Position numbers and translations under genes: made by a program | The notes under the pieces: model-generated | The model's input: only the letters and a program-made list of their open reading frames with translations | Told to the model about the DNA's origin: nothing | Databases searched by the model: none | Source of the DNA: Aquibaculum sediminis | GTDB lineage: Bacteria; Pseudomonadota; Alphaproteobacteria; Kiloniellales; DSM-21159 | Direction: 5' to 3' | Assembly (NCBI RefSeq): GCF_040712085.1 | Contig: NZ_JBFCVK010000002.1 | Location: forward strand, 62,001-126,000 | Length of the DNA: 64,000 bases | Part shown: in pieces, positions 43,878 through 52,326 of the stretch | Layout: each line of letters opens with the position of its first letter | Numbering within the stretch: the first letter of the stretch is position 1

Positions 43878-45049
43878 GCCGAGGTGACTGCCAGGGCGGC
43901 ACCGTGCGGCCGGCTTGGCGCGAGCTGGACCCGGAGGCACTGCGCGGGAACTATCGCCACCTGCGCGACACCCTGGCGCCGGGAGTCGGCGTCATCGCCT
44001 CGATCAAGGCCAATGCCTACGGTCATGGCGCGGTCGAGACCGCGCGGCTGCTGGCGGAAGAAGGGGTCGAGCTGCTGGCCACCGGGTCCTTCGACGAGGC
44101 CGTGGCGATCCGCAAGGCCGGCATCGACACGCCGCTGCTGCTGTTCGGCGGCTTCCTGCCGGATGCCCTTCCCAAGATCCTCGAATGGAACCTGATTCCC
44201 ACGGTCTGCAATGTCGAGATGGCGGAGGCGCTCTCGCGCTGTGCCGGCGGGCCGACGCCGCTCTACATCAAGATCGACTGCGGGCTCAGGCGTCTCGGCG
44301 TGCCCCTGCATCAGGCGCGCGATTTCGCGCTCCATGTTGCCGGACTGCCGAACCTGGAGGTCGCCGGCCTCTACACCCACGTGCCCTTCAGCAGCCGCGA
44401 CGGCCGCGGCTGGGCGGAGCGCCAGCTGCAGGAGTTTGACCGGCTCGTTGCGGCACTGGCGGCGGCCGGGCTCAAGGTGCCCGTGACCCAGGCCATGGGC
44501 AGCGCCTGCCTGCTGGCCGGTCTGCGCGACCGCTGCACCGCCGTCTCGCCGGGCCATCTGCTCTACGGCCTCTCACCCCTCGACCCCGAGGTCGCCGGCT
44601 TCGCGCCCTATCGGCCCGTGCTGAAGGCCCTGCGCGCGCGCCTGATCCACATCGGTTCCTACAGGCCCGGCACACGCCCGACTCTCGAGGGTACAGAAGC
44701 GCTGGAGGGAGCGGACAGAGAGGGCGGCGCGGCGATCACCACGGGTGTGGTGCCGCTCGGCCGCCATGACGGCTATCGTTCGGCGCGCGATGGCCGGCCG
44801 GCCACGATGCTGCTGCGCGGCCGGCGGGTGCCGGTGCTCAGCGTGACGCTGGAACACAGTGTCCTGGACCTCAGTGCCATTGAGGCCCCCGAGATCGGGG
44901 AGTGCGTCACCGCCCTGGGCGCGGACGGGGAAGAGGCGATCGCCCTCGATGACCTCGTCCACTGGTGGGGGGTATCGCCGTTGGAGGTGCTGATGACCCT
45001 CGACGGGTCTGCGCTTGCCACGGAACCTTTTGCGCGAATCTCCGTCTGA
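43874..45049 (+). CDS. Alanine-racemase-fold PLP enzyme with altered active site
   Basis: The 391-residue fold-type III protein keeps the PLP lysine and the following Tyr in IASIKANAYGHGAVE near residue 41, IKIDCGLRRLG near 135 and LLYGLSP near 226. Other defining racemase residues have changed. The segment that normally reads VRPG or VRFG (the Arg facing the pyridine nitrogen) is VSPG. The segment normally containing GYADG or GYGDG with the catalytic Tyr reads PLGRHDGY, placing Arg at that position. The MD motif is LE. A true alanine racemase is therefore unlikely. Its gene is coupled to the dioxygenase gene, so the two probably act on the same amino compound. The start is GTG. Confidence 0.85.
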   Translation: MSRGDCQGGTVRPAWRELDPEALRGNYRHLRDTLAPGVGVIASIKANAYGHGAVETARLLAEEGVELLATGSFDEAVAIRKAGIDTPLLLFGGFLPDALPKILEWNLIPTVCNVEMAEALSRCAGGPTPLYIKIDCGLRRLGVPLHQARDFALHVAGLPNLEVAGLYTHVPFSSRDGRGWAERQLQEFDRLVAALAAAGLKVPVTQAMGSACLLAGLRDRCTAVSPGHLLYGLSPLDPEVAGFAPYRPVLKALRARLIHIGSYRPGTRPTLEGTEALEGADREGGAAITTGVVPLGRHDGYRSARDGRPATMLLRGRRVPVLSVTLEHSVLDLSAIEAPEIGECVTALGADGEEAIALDDLVHWWGVSPLEVLMTLDGSALATEPFARISV

Positions 45050-45113
45050 TTAATGTGCCCGTAGAATGCGGGCGGTGGACCGATAACCGGTCCAGAACGA
45101 ACGGAGGCTTGCT

Positions 45114-45356
45114 ATGCGAGGCATCATTTTCACGTCAGCATTCGTACTTGCGCTGTCCGGCGGCGCCGCCCTGGCCCATCAGTGTCCCTCGATGATGGAG
45201 GAGATCGACCAGGCACTCCCGAGCGCGGACCTGTCCGAGGACGAGCGTCAGCGCGTGACGGACCTCCGGCAGGAGGGCGAGGAATTGCACGAGGCCGGCG
45301 ACCACGCCGGCTCCGAGGCCGCACTCGGCGAGGCCAAGGACATCCTCGGGCTGTAG
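45114..45356 (+). CDS. Small secreted protein of unknown function
   Basis: The 80-residue protein has a signal peptide (MRGIIFTSAFVLALSGGAALA). The short mature part, of about 59 residues, starts HQCPSMMEEIDQALPSADLS and is acidic and helical. It includes EGEELHEAGDHAGSEAALGE, a TPR-like helix pair. GGAGG precedes the ATG. I recognise similar short periplasmic proteins in proteobacteria but know no function. The His-x-Cys start of the mature chain could bind a metal; that is speculation. It is followed by a strong hairpin. Confidence 0.75.
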   Translation: MRGIIFTSAFVLALSGGAALAHQCPSMMEEIDQALPSADLSEDERQRVTDLRQEGEELHEAGDHAGSEAALGEAKDILGL

Positions 45357-45365
45357 ACGTGACGC

Positions 45366-45407
45366 GCGCCCCGGAGTGGACCTGCCACGAAATCCGCTCC
45401 GGGGCGC
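45366..45407 (+). terminator. Strong hairpin after the small secreted protein gene
   Basis: GCGCCCCGGAG (45366-45376) and CTCCGGGGCGC (45397-45407) are perfect 11-bp arms, extended inward by three more pairs after one mismatch. It starts 9 nt after the stop. No U-run follows, so it may act as an mRNA stabiliser or a Rho-linked end. A second hairpin CCGGGCT/AGCCCGG lies at 45425-45448. The remaining gap to 45554 shows nothing else. Confidence 0.5.
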
Positions 45408-45554
45408 TGCCCGAGTGAAATGATCCGGGCTCCCTAGGGCCAGCCCGGTTGAGGCCCATGCCATGTCGCTCGGGGGCCGGAGGCCGCAGGTCCCAGAGCC
45501 CAAATTCCGATCACTGTCAACGAGATAGGCTCCAGCGACAGGAGAAGCGGGATC

Positions 45555-46049
45555 ATGGACATCTCCGGCATGTTCTTTCAGGACTGGGCAGGGATCGTCC
45601 GGACCGTCCTGGTGGGCGTGCTCGCCTATGTGACGCTGGTGCTGTTCCTGCGCATCTCCGGGAAGCGGACGCTCGCCAAGCTCAACGCCTTCGACCTCGT
45701 GGTGACGGTAGCGCTCGGCTCGACCCTCTCGGCCATCGTGCTGCAGGAATCGGTCGCCCTTGCGGAGGGGGCGACGGCGCTCGCGCTGCTGATTCTCGCC
45801 CAGTATCTCGTCGCCTCCTTTTCGGTGCGTTCCAAGAGTTTTGCCGCCGCGGTGCGCTCGGAGCCGGCGCTGCTCGCGCGCAACGGCGCCTTCTGCGAAG
45901 GGGCAATGAAGCGCGAGCGCGTGACCCAGGATGAGGCGACCAGCGCCATTCGCTCCCAGGGCGGGCACTCGGTTTCCGAGGTGGAAAGCCTTGTGCTCGA
46001 AAGCGATGGCACGATAAGCGTGAGCTTTCTGGCAGCGTCAGCGTCCTGA
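45555..46049 (+). CDS. DUF421/YetF-family membrane protein
   Basis: The 164-residue protein has an N-terminal membrane part with about three helices (15-35, 50-70, 75-95) and the family block LRISGKRTLAKLNAFDLVVT near 32-51. The cytoplasmic C-terminal domain has PALLARNGAFCEGAMKRERV near 102 and a final VESLVLESDGTISV strand. YetF-type proteins are widespread and of uncertain role; related Bacillus proteins are linked to spore envelope or germination. GGAGAAGC precedes the ATG. It converges on the TRIC-type gene with 11 bp between stops. Confidence 0.85.
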   Translation: MDISGMFFQDWAGIVRTVLVGVLAYVTLVLFLRISGKRTLAKLNAFDLVVTVALGSTLSAIVLQESVALAEGATALALLILAQYLVASFSVRSKSFAAAVRSEPALLARNGAFCEGAMKRERVTQDEATSAIRSQGGHSVSEVESLVLESDGTISVSFLAASAS

Positions 46050-46060
46050 CCTGACCCCCT

Positions 46061-46723
46061 TCACTGCTCCTCCTCATCCTTCCCGGCCTTGGCGCGCTCG
46101 CGGGCGGAGAAATGGCCGACCGGCAGGCGCCAGGCATAGCGGATGGCCATGAAGCGTAGCGTGAAGCACAGCAGTCCGCCGGCCAGCGCCGCGACACCGT
46201 AGGGCAGCGCCAGTTCGTGCCCGATGACGACGATGGCGGCGCCGGCCAGGGCCGCGACGGCGTAGAGGTCCGAGCGCAGGACCTGCGGGATCTCCATCAG
46301 CAGCACGTCGCGCATCATGCCGCCGCCGATCCCGGTCACCATGCCCAGCAGCGCGGCCATGACGGGGTTGAGCCCGAACTCGATCGCCTTCCCGGCGCCG
46401 GCAACCGCGAAAAACGACAGCCCTACCGCGTCGAAGAGGAGAACCGGGCTGCGCAGGCGCTTGATGCCGGCGTAGGAAAAGAAGGTGATGAGCCCGGCAA
46501 TGATCGAGGCCAGCAGGTAGCGTTCATGGCTGAGCGCGGCGGGGGGCACGGCGCCGATCAGCAGATCGCGGGTGATGCCCCCGACATTGCCGGCGACGAA
46601 GGCCAGCACGAGGATGCCGAAGATATCGAGCCGGCGATTGACCGCGGCCAGGGCGCCGCTGATCGCGAACACGAAGGTTCCGCCCAGGTCGAGCAGATTG
46701 ACCAGAGTATCAATGCCGATCAT
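46061..46723 (-). CDS. TRIC-type cation channel family protein (YicG/UPF0126)
   Basis: The 220-residue, seven-helix protein contains two copies of the glycine-rich UPF0126 motif: FAISGALAAVNRRLDIFG, then GNVGGITRDLLIG near 45, and FAVAGAGKAIEFGL with GIGGGMMRDVLL near 130. Prokaryotic TRIC homologues form potassium-permeable trimers. A charged tail of about 20 residues (RERAKAGKDEEEQ) is cytoplasmic. The gene appears to be single. The 46724-46863 gap holds one short GCCCC/GGGGC hairpin (about 46761-46774) and nothing else I recognise. Confidence 0.9.
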   Translation of the reverse strand: MIGIDTLVNLLDLGGTFVFAISGALAAVNRRLDIFGILVLAFVAGNVGGITRDLLIGAVPPAALSHERYLLASIIAGLITFFSYAGIKRLRSPVLLFDAVGLSFFAVAGAGKAIEFGLNPVMAALLGMVTGIGGGMMRDVLLMEIPQVLRSDLYAVAALAGAAIVVIGHELALPYGVAALAGGLLCFTLRFMAIRYAWRLPVGHFSARERAKAGKDEEEQ

Positions 46724-46863
46724 CAGGCCCCGCTTCCGGTGACACGGCTATTTCTCCCTTGCCCCTTCCGGGGCGCTCTCCCCAGGTCGTGCTGCCCTTC
46801 ATGGTGTTGCGCCGGCTCGACGGCCCCCGGAAGCGACGAAAGATGCGGTACCGTCGATCCGGC

Positions 46864-47667
46864 CTACTTCATCCCCAGTTGCTGGTAGATCCGTTTGACG
46901 TAGTTGCCGAAGACCTCGGAGGTTTTGACCTCCAGGCTGCGCGGCTGAGGCAGGTCGATGGGAAAGTAGTCGGACATGCGTGCCGGGCCAGCGGTGAGCA
47001 CGGCGCAGCGCGAGCCCAGGAAGACGGCTTCCTGAATGCCATGGGTGACGAAGACGATGGTCTTGCCACTGCGCTCCCAGATGCGCAGCATTTCCAGGTT
47101 CATCTTTTCGCGGGTCAGGGCGTCCAGTGCCCCGAAGGGCTCGTCCATCAGGACCAGCTTGGGATCGTGGATCAGGGCGCGGGCGATGGCGGCGCGCTGC
47201 TGCATGCCACCGGACAGTTCATAAGGGCGGCTGTTCTCGAAACCGTTGAGGCCCACCATGTCGAGTAGCTCCCGCGCGCGCTCGCGGCTTTCCTTGCGCG
47301 GCAGCTTCAATATGTCGGCTGGCAGCATAACGTTTTCCAGGATGGTGCGCCACTTCAGCAGCAGGGCCTGCTGGAACACCATGCCCACGTCGCGCCCGGG
47401 GGTGAAGCCGCCGGCCGCGCCGCCGATGGTGACCTCGCCGTCGTCGGCGTTGGTGAGCCCTGCAAGGATGCGCAGCAGCGTGGTCTTGCCGCAGCCCGAA
47501 GGCCCCACCACCGAGACGATTTCGCCTTCGGCGATGTCCAGGGTGACGTCCGATACCGCCAGGAACTCCTGGTTTCCAGTGCGGAACACCTTGCGCAGAT
47601 TGCGCAGTCGAATAAAGGCTTCGTGCCGCCGTGCAGCGGTGGCGACTGTGTCAGCTTGAGCCGTCAT
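46864..47667 (-). CDS. ABC transporter ATP-binding protein (nitrate/sulfonate/NMT1 class)
   Basis: The start ATG at 47667, in an ATGA overlap with the upstream gene, gives 267 residues; an ATG three codons earlier is possible. It has Walker A in VVGPSGCGKTTLLRILAG, a Q-loop in VFQQALLLKWRTILENV, the signature YELSGGMQQRAAIARALI and Walker B LVLMDEPFGALDALTR, all with SsuB/TauB-type spacing, and VTHGIQEAVFL. It powers the importer whose permease is encoded at 50716-51522 and whose binding protein is divergent at 52482. The last gene of this operon. Confidence 0.94.
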   Translation of the reverse strand: MTAQADTVATAARRHEAFIRLRNLRKVFRTGNQEFLAVSDVTLDIAEGEIVSVVGPSGCGKTTLLRILAGLTNADDGEVTIGGAAGGFTPGRDVGMVFQQALLLKWRTILENVMLPADILKLPRKESRERARELLDMVGLNGFENSRPYELSGGMQQRAAIARALIHDPKLVLMDEPFGALDALTREKMNLEMLRIWERSGKTIVFVTHGIQEAVFLGSRCAVLTAGPARMSDYFPIDLPQPRSLEVKTSEVFGNYVKRIYQQLGMK

Positions 47668-48728
47668 GAAAGCCATCTTTCCAGGTTGTCCCGCACGAAA
47701 GTGTCATCGGAGAGGTCGGCGTGTTCGGCATAGACGCGGTCGATTACCGCGGCCTGGCCGCTGCCCAAGCCCTCGTTCGGGTCCAGGCACCAGAGGCCCT
47801 CGAGCAGGCCCTGCCGGCGCAGCACCTCGTGACAACCGGCGATGCAGCCGCCGAAGCCGTTGGCAACGTCGAAGAAGGCGGCGTTGCAGTCGGTCACCCG
47901 GCTGTCGAGGGCCAAGAGTTCCGGGTCCGGCGCCTGACCGCTTTCGACCACCGCGTGGATGCGCTCCAGCAGTTCCACCGCCGTGCGTGTCCAGACGGAC
48001 CAGTGTCCCAGCAGGCCGCCGCGGAATCCAAGAGTGACCGGCTGGCCATCGCGCTGCACCTGGAAAGGGGTCAACAGGTCCAGGACGATGTGATCGTCAT
48101 TTCCGGTATAGAGCGTCACGCGATCCTCGGCACCGGCGGCCGCCACGCCGCGCACCACGTCGAGGGTGCGATAGCGGTTGAAGGGTGCGACCTTGATGGC
48201 GATGGCGTTGTCAATGGATGCGAAACGCCTCCAGAAGTCAGCGGGCAGTTCGATGCCGCCCACGGCCGTCTGCAGGTAGAAGCCGACGAGCGGAATCTCC
48301 TCGGCAATATGCTGGCAATGGGTGATCAGTTGATCGATGTCGGCGCCCTTCATGGCGGCCAGACTGACCAGTCCGGCGTGATAACCCACTTCGACGGCGC
48401 TGCGCGCTTCGGCCACCGCCTGCTCAGTCTCGCCACAGATGCCGGCGATCATGAAGAGCTTGCGGTCGGTCCAGGCGCGGCTGTCCTCGATGGCTGCGCG
48501 CAGCACCGGCTCATAGAGACCGTGATCGCGGATCGCGAATTGGGTGGTGTGCACGCCGACGGCCAGCCCGCCTGCGCCGGCGTCCACGTAGTAGCGCGTG
48601 AGTGCCCGCTGGCGCCGCCGGTCGAACTGCCGGGAACTGTCGAGTGCCAGGGGGTGGGCCGGAATCACCGCGCCCCTGCGGAACCGGGTTAGGAGGTCGG
48701 GATCAAGCTCTCTGTGGTGCAATCCCAT
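47664..48728 (-). CDS. DapA-superfamily aldolase/lyase (class I, dihydrodipicolinate synthase-like)
   Basis: The 354-residue protein is longer than DapA (about 290). The N-terminus RRGAVIPAHPLALDSSRQF replaces the usual GV.TA..TP stretch. The Tyr of VGFYLQTAVGG near 150 and the Schiff-base Lys in IAIKVAPFNRYRTLD near 180 occupy the canonical positions. A roughly 60-residue C-terminal extension contains Cys-rich NAAFFDVANGFGGCIAGCHE. It lies between the acetyltransferase and ATPase genes in a transport operon, so it probably cleaves or condenses the imported compound. The substrate is unknown. Confidence 0.85.
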   Translation of the reverse strand: MGLHHRELDPDLLTRFRRGAVIPAHPLALDSSRQFDRRRQRALTRYYVDAGAGGLAVGVHTTQFAIRDHGLYEPVLRAAIEDSRAWTDRKLFMIAGICGETEQAVAEARSAVEVGYHAGLVSLAAMKGADIDQLITHCQHIAEEIPLVGFYLQTAVGGIELPADFWRRFASIDNAIAIKVAPFNRYRTLDVVRGVAAAGAEDRVTLYTGNDDHIVLDLLTPFQVQRDGQPVTLGFRGGLLGHWSVWTRTAVELLERIHAVVESGQAPDPELLALDSRVTDCNAAFFDVANGFGGCIAGCHEVLRRQGLLEGLWCLDPNEGLGSGQAAVIDRVYAEHADLSDDTFVRDNLERWLS

Positions 48729-48766
48729 GGCGGTTCAGAGCTCCCTATGTGCGAGTTGGCGGGTCA

Positions 48767-49618
48767 TCAGCCGAATTCAGGGCCGGCAATGGCATGCAGG
48801 CGCGCGATGTCGCCCAGGGTCCGGCTGGCATTGCGGATCATGCGCAGGAAAGAGCGCTGCGGCGTGAACCCTCTGGCGCGCAGGAATTCCGCGACGGCCC
48901 GGCGCTGATCCAGAACGTCGATGAAAACCGGGCCGGGCAGCTGGGCGAGGGCGGCGGTGAGCAGTGCGATGGCCGTTTGCTCGTCCGCTGCCAGCAGAGG
49001 TCCGACCTGGCTGGCCCGGTCGCCGGGGCGGCCGAGCACGGCTCCTCGCTCGTCTTGTGTCATCCAGGCGGCTGTCGGCAAGCGGGCAGAAAAGCTGGTA
49101 AGGATCGGCCGACGCTCTGCGCCAAATGCAGCGGCGTCCAGTGCGACTGCCGCATTCAGAGCGACGGAGCGGGACAGAGGAACCGGTGATGACTCGCCTG
49201 GAGGCGTAACAGGCCCATTTCCTTCGCCTTGCCAGCGGGTGAGGCGCAGCGAGCCCTCAAAACCGAGAGAGCGATAGAGAGGTTCGCCAATGGGTGTGGC
49301 GTCCAGACAGGCGATGCGCCGGCGACGGTCGAGTTCGTCTAGGCAGCGCTGCAGCAGCAGGCTGCCCAGCCCCCGTTTGCGATGGGAGCGGCGGACCAGA
49401 ACCATGCTGATCCAGGCGATGTCCTCGCCATAGGGCAGAATGGCTGCGCTGCCCACCACCCCGCCGTCGTCAAGCGCCCCGAAAACCAGCCCCTCGGTAA
49501 GGAAAAGACGCCAATCGGCCTCCTGCTGGTTCCAGCCAGCCTCGCGCGACAGCACCATCATCTGCGGCAGATGGCCTTCGCCCAGAAGCGTGATTGAGAT
49601 CGGGTTAGTAGGCGCCAT
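48767..49618 (-). CDS. GNAT-family acetyltransferase, two-domain
   Basis: ATG at 49618 gives 283 residues and overlaps the upstream gene by 14 bp; an ATG 30 bp earlier (49648) is also possible, and neither has a strong ribosome site. The first GNAT domain has the acetyl-CoA loop VRRSHRKRGLGSLLLQRCLD near 75. A second, degenerate domain (about 145-280) lacks a clear Q/R-x2-G-x-G/A loop but ends FIDVLDQRRAVAEFLRARGF, as in two-domain GNATs. The acceptor is unknown; gene order suggests an intermediate of the operon's pathway. Confidence 0.85.
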   Translation of the reverse strand: MAPTNPISITLLGEGHLPQMMVLSREAGWNQQEADWRLFLTEGLVFGALDDGGVVGSAAILPYGEDIAWISMVLVRRSHRKRGLGSLLLQRCLDELDRRRRIACLDATPIGEPLYRSLGFEGSLRLTRWQGEGNGPVTPPGESSPVPLSRSVALNAAVALDAAAFGAERRPILTSFSARLPTAAWMTQDERGAVLGRPGDRASQVGPLLAADEQTAIALLTAALAQLPGPVFIDVLDQRRAVAEFLRARGFTPQRSFLRMIRNASRTLGDIARLHAIAGPEFG

Positions 49619-50681
49619 CGCGGGATTCAAAGTGGGTGGGCTTGTCATAGCTCGGCTGTTCGCGCTGCAGCCAGTCGACGGTCCAGTCCATCATGCGCTT
49701 GAGCGGCACCAGGGGATAGCCGAAGGTGGCGCAGGCCTGGGCTGCATTGGATAGCCAGGCGGTCGGTGCCTCTTGTCCGGTGATGACGGGCTCGCGGCCC
49801 AGTAGGCGGCCGAACTCCTGCGCCAGCCAGCGCACCGAGATGACCTCGGGCCCGGTGACGTTGATCGGACTGGTTGGCGCTGTGGCATGGGCAAGGCAGC
49901 GCAGGGCCTGCGCGTTGGCGTCACCCTGCCAGATCACGTTCACGTGCCCCATGGTGACGTCAATGGGTCGGCCCTCTTTCACCTTGCGTGCCACGTCGTG
50001 CAACACGCCGTAGCGCAGGTCTATGGCGTAGTTGAGACGGAACAGCCGGCCCGGCGTGGCGTAGAGATCGGAGAAATAGCTAAACATCCGCTCGCGGCCG
50101 ATGCAGGAGTTTGCGTATTCGCCGGGCGGGGTCAGCGCGGCGCTCTCGTCGGCGCCCATGCCGTCCACGGGCGCGAAAGCGTAGACGCAGCCGGTCGAGA
50201 AGGCGACGATCCGGGATTCCTTGAAAACATCCGCGACCCGGGCCGGGACGTGGACGTTCATCGCCCAAGTCAGGGGCTGATTGCCTTCGGCACCGAACTT
50301 GCGGCCGGCCATGAAGATGATGTTGCGACACCGTGGCAAGGCCTCGAGCGCAGCCGGATCAAGCAGATCGCAGGTGATGGTTTCGACGCCGGCGGCCTCC
50401 AGCTCGGTCTTGACTGCGGGGTCACTGAAGCGGGCCACGGCGATAACGCGCTTCTCGGGTGCCGCGTTGCGCGCCAGGCGGCAGAGTGAGGGACCCATCT
50501 TTCCGGCGGCGCCTAGCACCATGATGTCGCCGTCCAATCTGCCCAGTTCTTCGGCCAGCGCCCGGGGGGGGCGTGCCATGAAGGACTCCAGGTCGGCAAG
50601 GCTGGCGAAGCCGTCAGGCAGGGTGGAAGTCTCGAGCCAGGGGCCGTGCTCTGGGATTGTTCCGGCGTCTTGGGCGCTCAT
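49605..50681 (-). CDS. Atypical extended SDR (NAD-dependent epimerase/dehydratase-like)
   Basis: The 358-residue protein (ATG at 50681) has a roughly 50-residue N-terminal extension and then a Rossmann domain with DIMVLGAAGKMGPSLCRLA (GxxGxxG) near 52. The middle strand is VAFSTGCVYAFAPVDGMG near 160. The catalytic region reads PGEYANSCIGRERMFSYF: Tyr is present, but the Lys expected four residues later is Cys. The C-terminal part VRWLAQEFGRLLGREP is epimerase-like. The lost Lys argues against ordinary SDR redox chemistry. It is in the same operon as the DapA-like enzyme and the ABC genes. Confidence 0.85.
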   Translation of the reverse strand: MSAQDAGTIPEHGPWLETSTLPDGFASLADLESFMARPPRALAEELGRLDGDIMVLGAAGKMGPSLCRLARNAAPEKRVIAVARFSDPAVKTELEAAGVETITCDLLDPAALEALPRCRNIIFMAGRKFGAEGNQPLTWAMNVHVPARVADVFKESRIVAFSTGCVYAFAPVDGMGADESAALTPPGEYANSCIGRERMFSYFSDLYATPGRLFRLNYAIDLRYGVLHDVARKVKEGRPIDVTMGHVNVIWQGDANAQALRCLAHATAPTSPINVTGPEVISVRWLAQEFGRLLGREPVITGQEAPTAWLSNAAQACATFGYPLVPLKRMMDWTVDWLQREQPSYDKPTHFESRDGAY

Positions 50682-50715
50682 GGGTCGGTATTGATCCTTT
50701 CGAAAGCGGGGCGAG

Positions 50716-51522
50716 TCATGAGAGCCGCGCGTCCTTGGGCACGAGGAAATGCTCCAGCGCCATGACCAGCCCATAGAGGAAGACTCCGATCAGGGTGATC
50801 AGAATGACGGCCATGAACATGGCGGGGGTGTCCAGCGATGCCTGCACCTGGATCATCAGGTAGCCAAGGCCGCGGCTGGAGGCGATGAATTCGCCGACGA
50901 TGGCGCCGGCCACGGCCAGGATGGCGGCCACCTTCATGCCCGAGAAGATGTAGGGCAGGGACCCCGGCAGCTGGATATAGATGAAGGTCTGCCAGCGCGA
51001 ACCGCGCAGCGACTTCACCAGGTCCAGCAGATCCGGCTCGATCTCGCGCAGGCCGCGCACTGTGGTCAGCAGGATCGGGAAGAAGCAGAGACTGAAGGTG
51101 ATCAGGATGTTGGTGCCGATGCCATAGCTGAACCAGACGATGACCAGCGGACCCAGCGCCACCTTCGGGATCATGTTGAGCGTGACCAGCAGGGGGAAGA
51201 ACAGAACGAAGGCCAGGCGCGACCAGGTGAAGATGAGGGCACAGAGTACACCCAGGACGACGGCCAGGGCATAGCCGCCGAAGATTTCGATGGCGGTTAC
51301 CCGGGTGTTCGAGACCCAAGCGTAGTGATCGCCGGTCAGGGTGGCGAGGATCTCGGTAGGCGGCGGTAGGATGAATCGCGGGACTTCAAGGGCACGGACC
51401 AGCACTTCCCACAGCACGAAGGCTGCGAGGTGCACGCCGATGACAATGAGCTGATTGTAGGACAGTCCGGGTAGGCGCGGTGCCGTCCGGGTTGCAATCT
51501 TGGTATCCTGCATCGTCATCAC
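50716..51522 (-). CDS. ABC transporter permease (SsuC/TauC/ThiX class)
   Basis: This is the 268-residue inner-membrane subunit with about six helices. The N-terminal helix follows NQLIVIGVHLAAFVLWEVLV. The ATPase-contact EAA loop is LLDLVKSLRGSRWQTFIYIQ near 190, followed by LPGSLPYIFSGMKVAAILAV. The start could be GTG 51522 or the ATG directly after it; GAGAG lies upstream. It is the first gene of the operon after tetR, with a candidate TetR site 50-70 bp upstream. The ATPase is five genes further on. Confidence 0.93.
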   Translation of the reverse strand: MMTMQDTKIATRTAPRLPGLSYNQLIVIGVHLAAFVLWEVLVRALEVPRFILPPPTEILATLTGDHYAWVSNTRVTAIEIFGGYALAVVLGVLCALIFTWSRLAFVLFFPLLVTLNMIPKVALGPLVIVWFSYGIGTNILITFSLCFFPILLTTVRGLREIEPDLLDLVKSLRGSRWQTFIYIQLPGSLPYIFSGMKVAAILAVAGAIVGEFIASSRGLGYLMIQVQASLDTPAMFMAVILITLIGVFLYGLVMALEHFLVPKDARLS

Positions 51523-51573
51523 TGTCTCTCAGCCAGGAGGTGAAAGGACCCTAGAAGATCGCTCTCCCTGCAG

Positions 51574-51593
51574 TCAACTATCCAGTTGGTTGA
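51574..51593. promoter_or_regulatory. Candidate TetR operator upstream of the ABC operon
   Basis: TCAACTATCCAGTTGGTTGA is an imperfect palindrome that shares CCA/TTGGTTGATTA with the better site at 52327. It overlaps the tetR stop codon and lies 52 bp before the permease start. The similarity of two sites flanking tetR supports joint control. Confidence 0.5.
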
Positions 51594-52315
51594 TTATGGC
51601 GGCGCAGGGCATGCAGTACGAAATCGATCACATGCTGGCGCCGCCGCGCCACCTCGGTCGCGGACGACATATCGCGATTGAAAATGGCCGAAAGCGTCGG
51701 GTTGTTGGAAAAAAAGAAGTACGAGAGGCTGGCAATGGAAATGTAGAGATTGACCGGTCCGAAGCGGTCGTGAAAAACCCCTTCTTCCACACCGCGCTTG
51801 AGCACCCTGTCGATCACGTCGACCAGCGGCGAATGCATGTCCACGAGCTCGCGGGACCCCTTGAGGTGCGCGCTGCGCATGCGGTTCTCGTCGTTGAGTA
51901 GTGCGATGAACTCTGGGTGTCCGGCCAGATAGTCGAAGGAGAAGCCGACGAGGCGCTCCATGGCTGCCAGAGGTGGCAGCGCGTGTAGCTCCAGTTCGCG
52001 CTCCTGCGAGCGGATTTGGCGATAGACCTCCTCCAAAGAGGCGGTGAAGAGCTCATCCTTGCTGCCGTAATAGTGATAGACGAGTTGCTTGTTGACGCCA
52101 GCGCGCCGGGCTATCGCATCGACGCGTGCTCCCGCCAATCCGTTCTGTGCGAACTCGGTGATTGAGGCATCCAGCAGTGCTCGGCGCGTTTCCACCGGGT
52201 TGCGGCGGCGTGGCCGTGTGCTCTCTTTGGTTGCTTTGGCCCGCCTCTGTCGCTTGTTCTGGTCCGTGCCGGCCAACTCCGATGCCTTGCGCTTGGAGAC
52301 TTGCTTTTCCGTCAT
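51578..52315 (-). CDS. TetR-family transcriptional regulator (RutR-like)
   Basis: The 245-residue protein has a long basic N-terminal extension (about 40 residues, Lys/Arg-rich). The helix-turn-helix is RRALLDASITEFAQNGLA and then RRAGVNKQLVYHYYGSKDEL near 60-83. The C-terminal domain with LVGFSFDYLAGHPEFIALLN and SLSYFFFSNNPTLSAIFNRD matches the RutR/YcdC ligand-binding class. It lies between the permease gene and the divergent binding-protein gene, with palindromes on both sides. It probably controls both transcription units in response to the transported ligand or a metabolite. Confidence 0.9.
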   Translation of the reverse strand: MTEKQVSKRKASELAGTDQNKRQRRAKATKESTRPRRRNPVETRRALLDASITEFAQNGLAGARVDAIARRAGVNKQLVYHYYGSKDELFTASLEEVYRQIRSQERELELHALPPLAAMERLVGFSFDYLAGHPEFIALLNDENRMRSAHLKGSRELVDMHSPLVDVIDRVLKRGVEEGVFHDRFGPVNLYISIASLSYFFFSNNPTLSAIFNRDMSSATEVARRRQHVIDFVLHALRRHNQPTG

Positions 52316-52326
52316 GCTTCACATCA

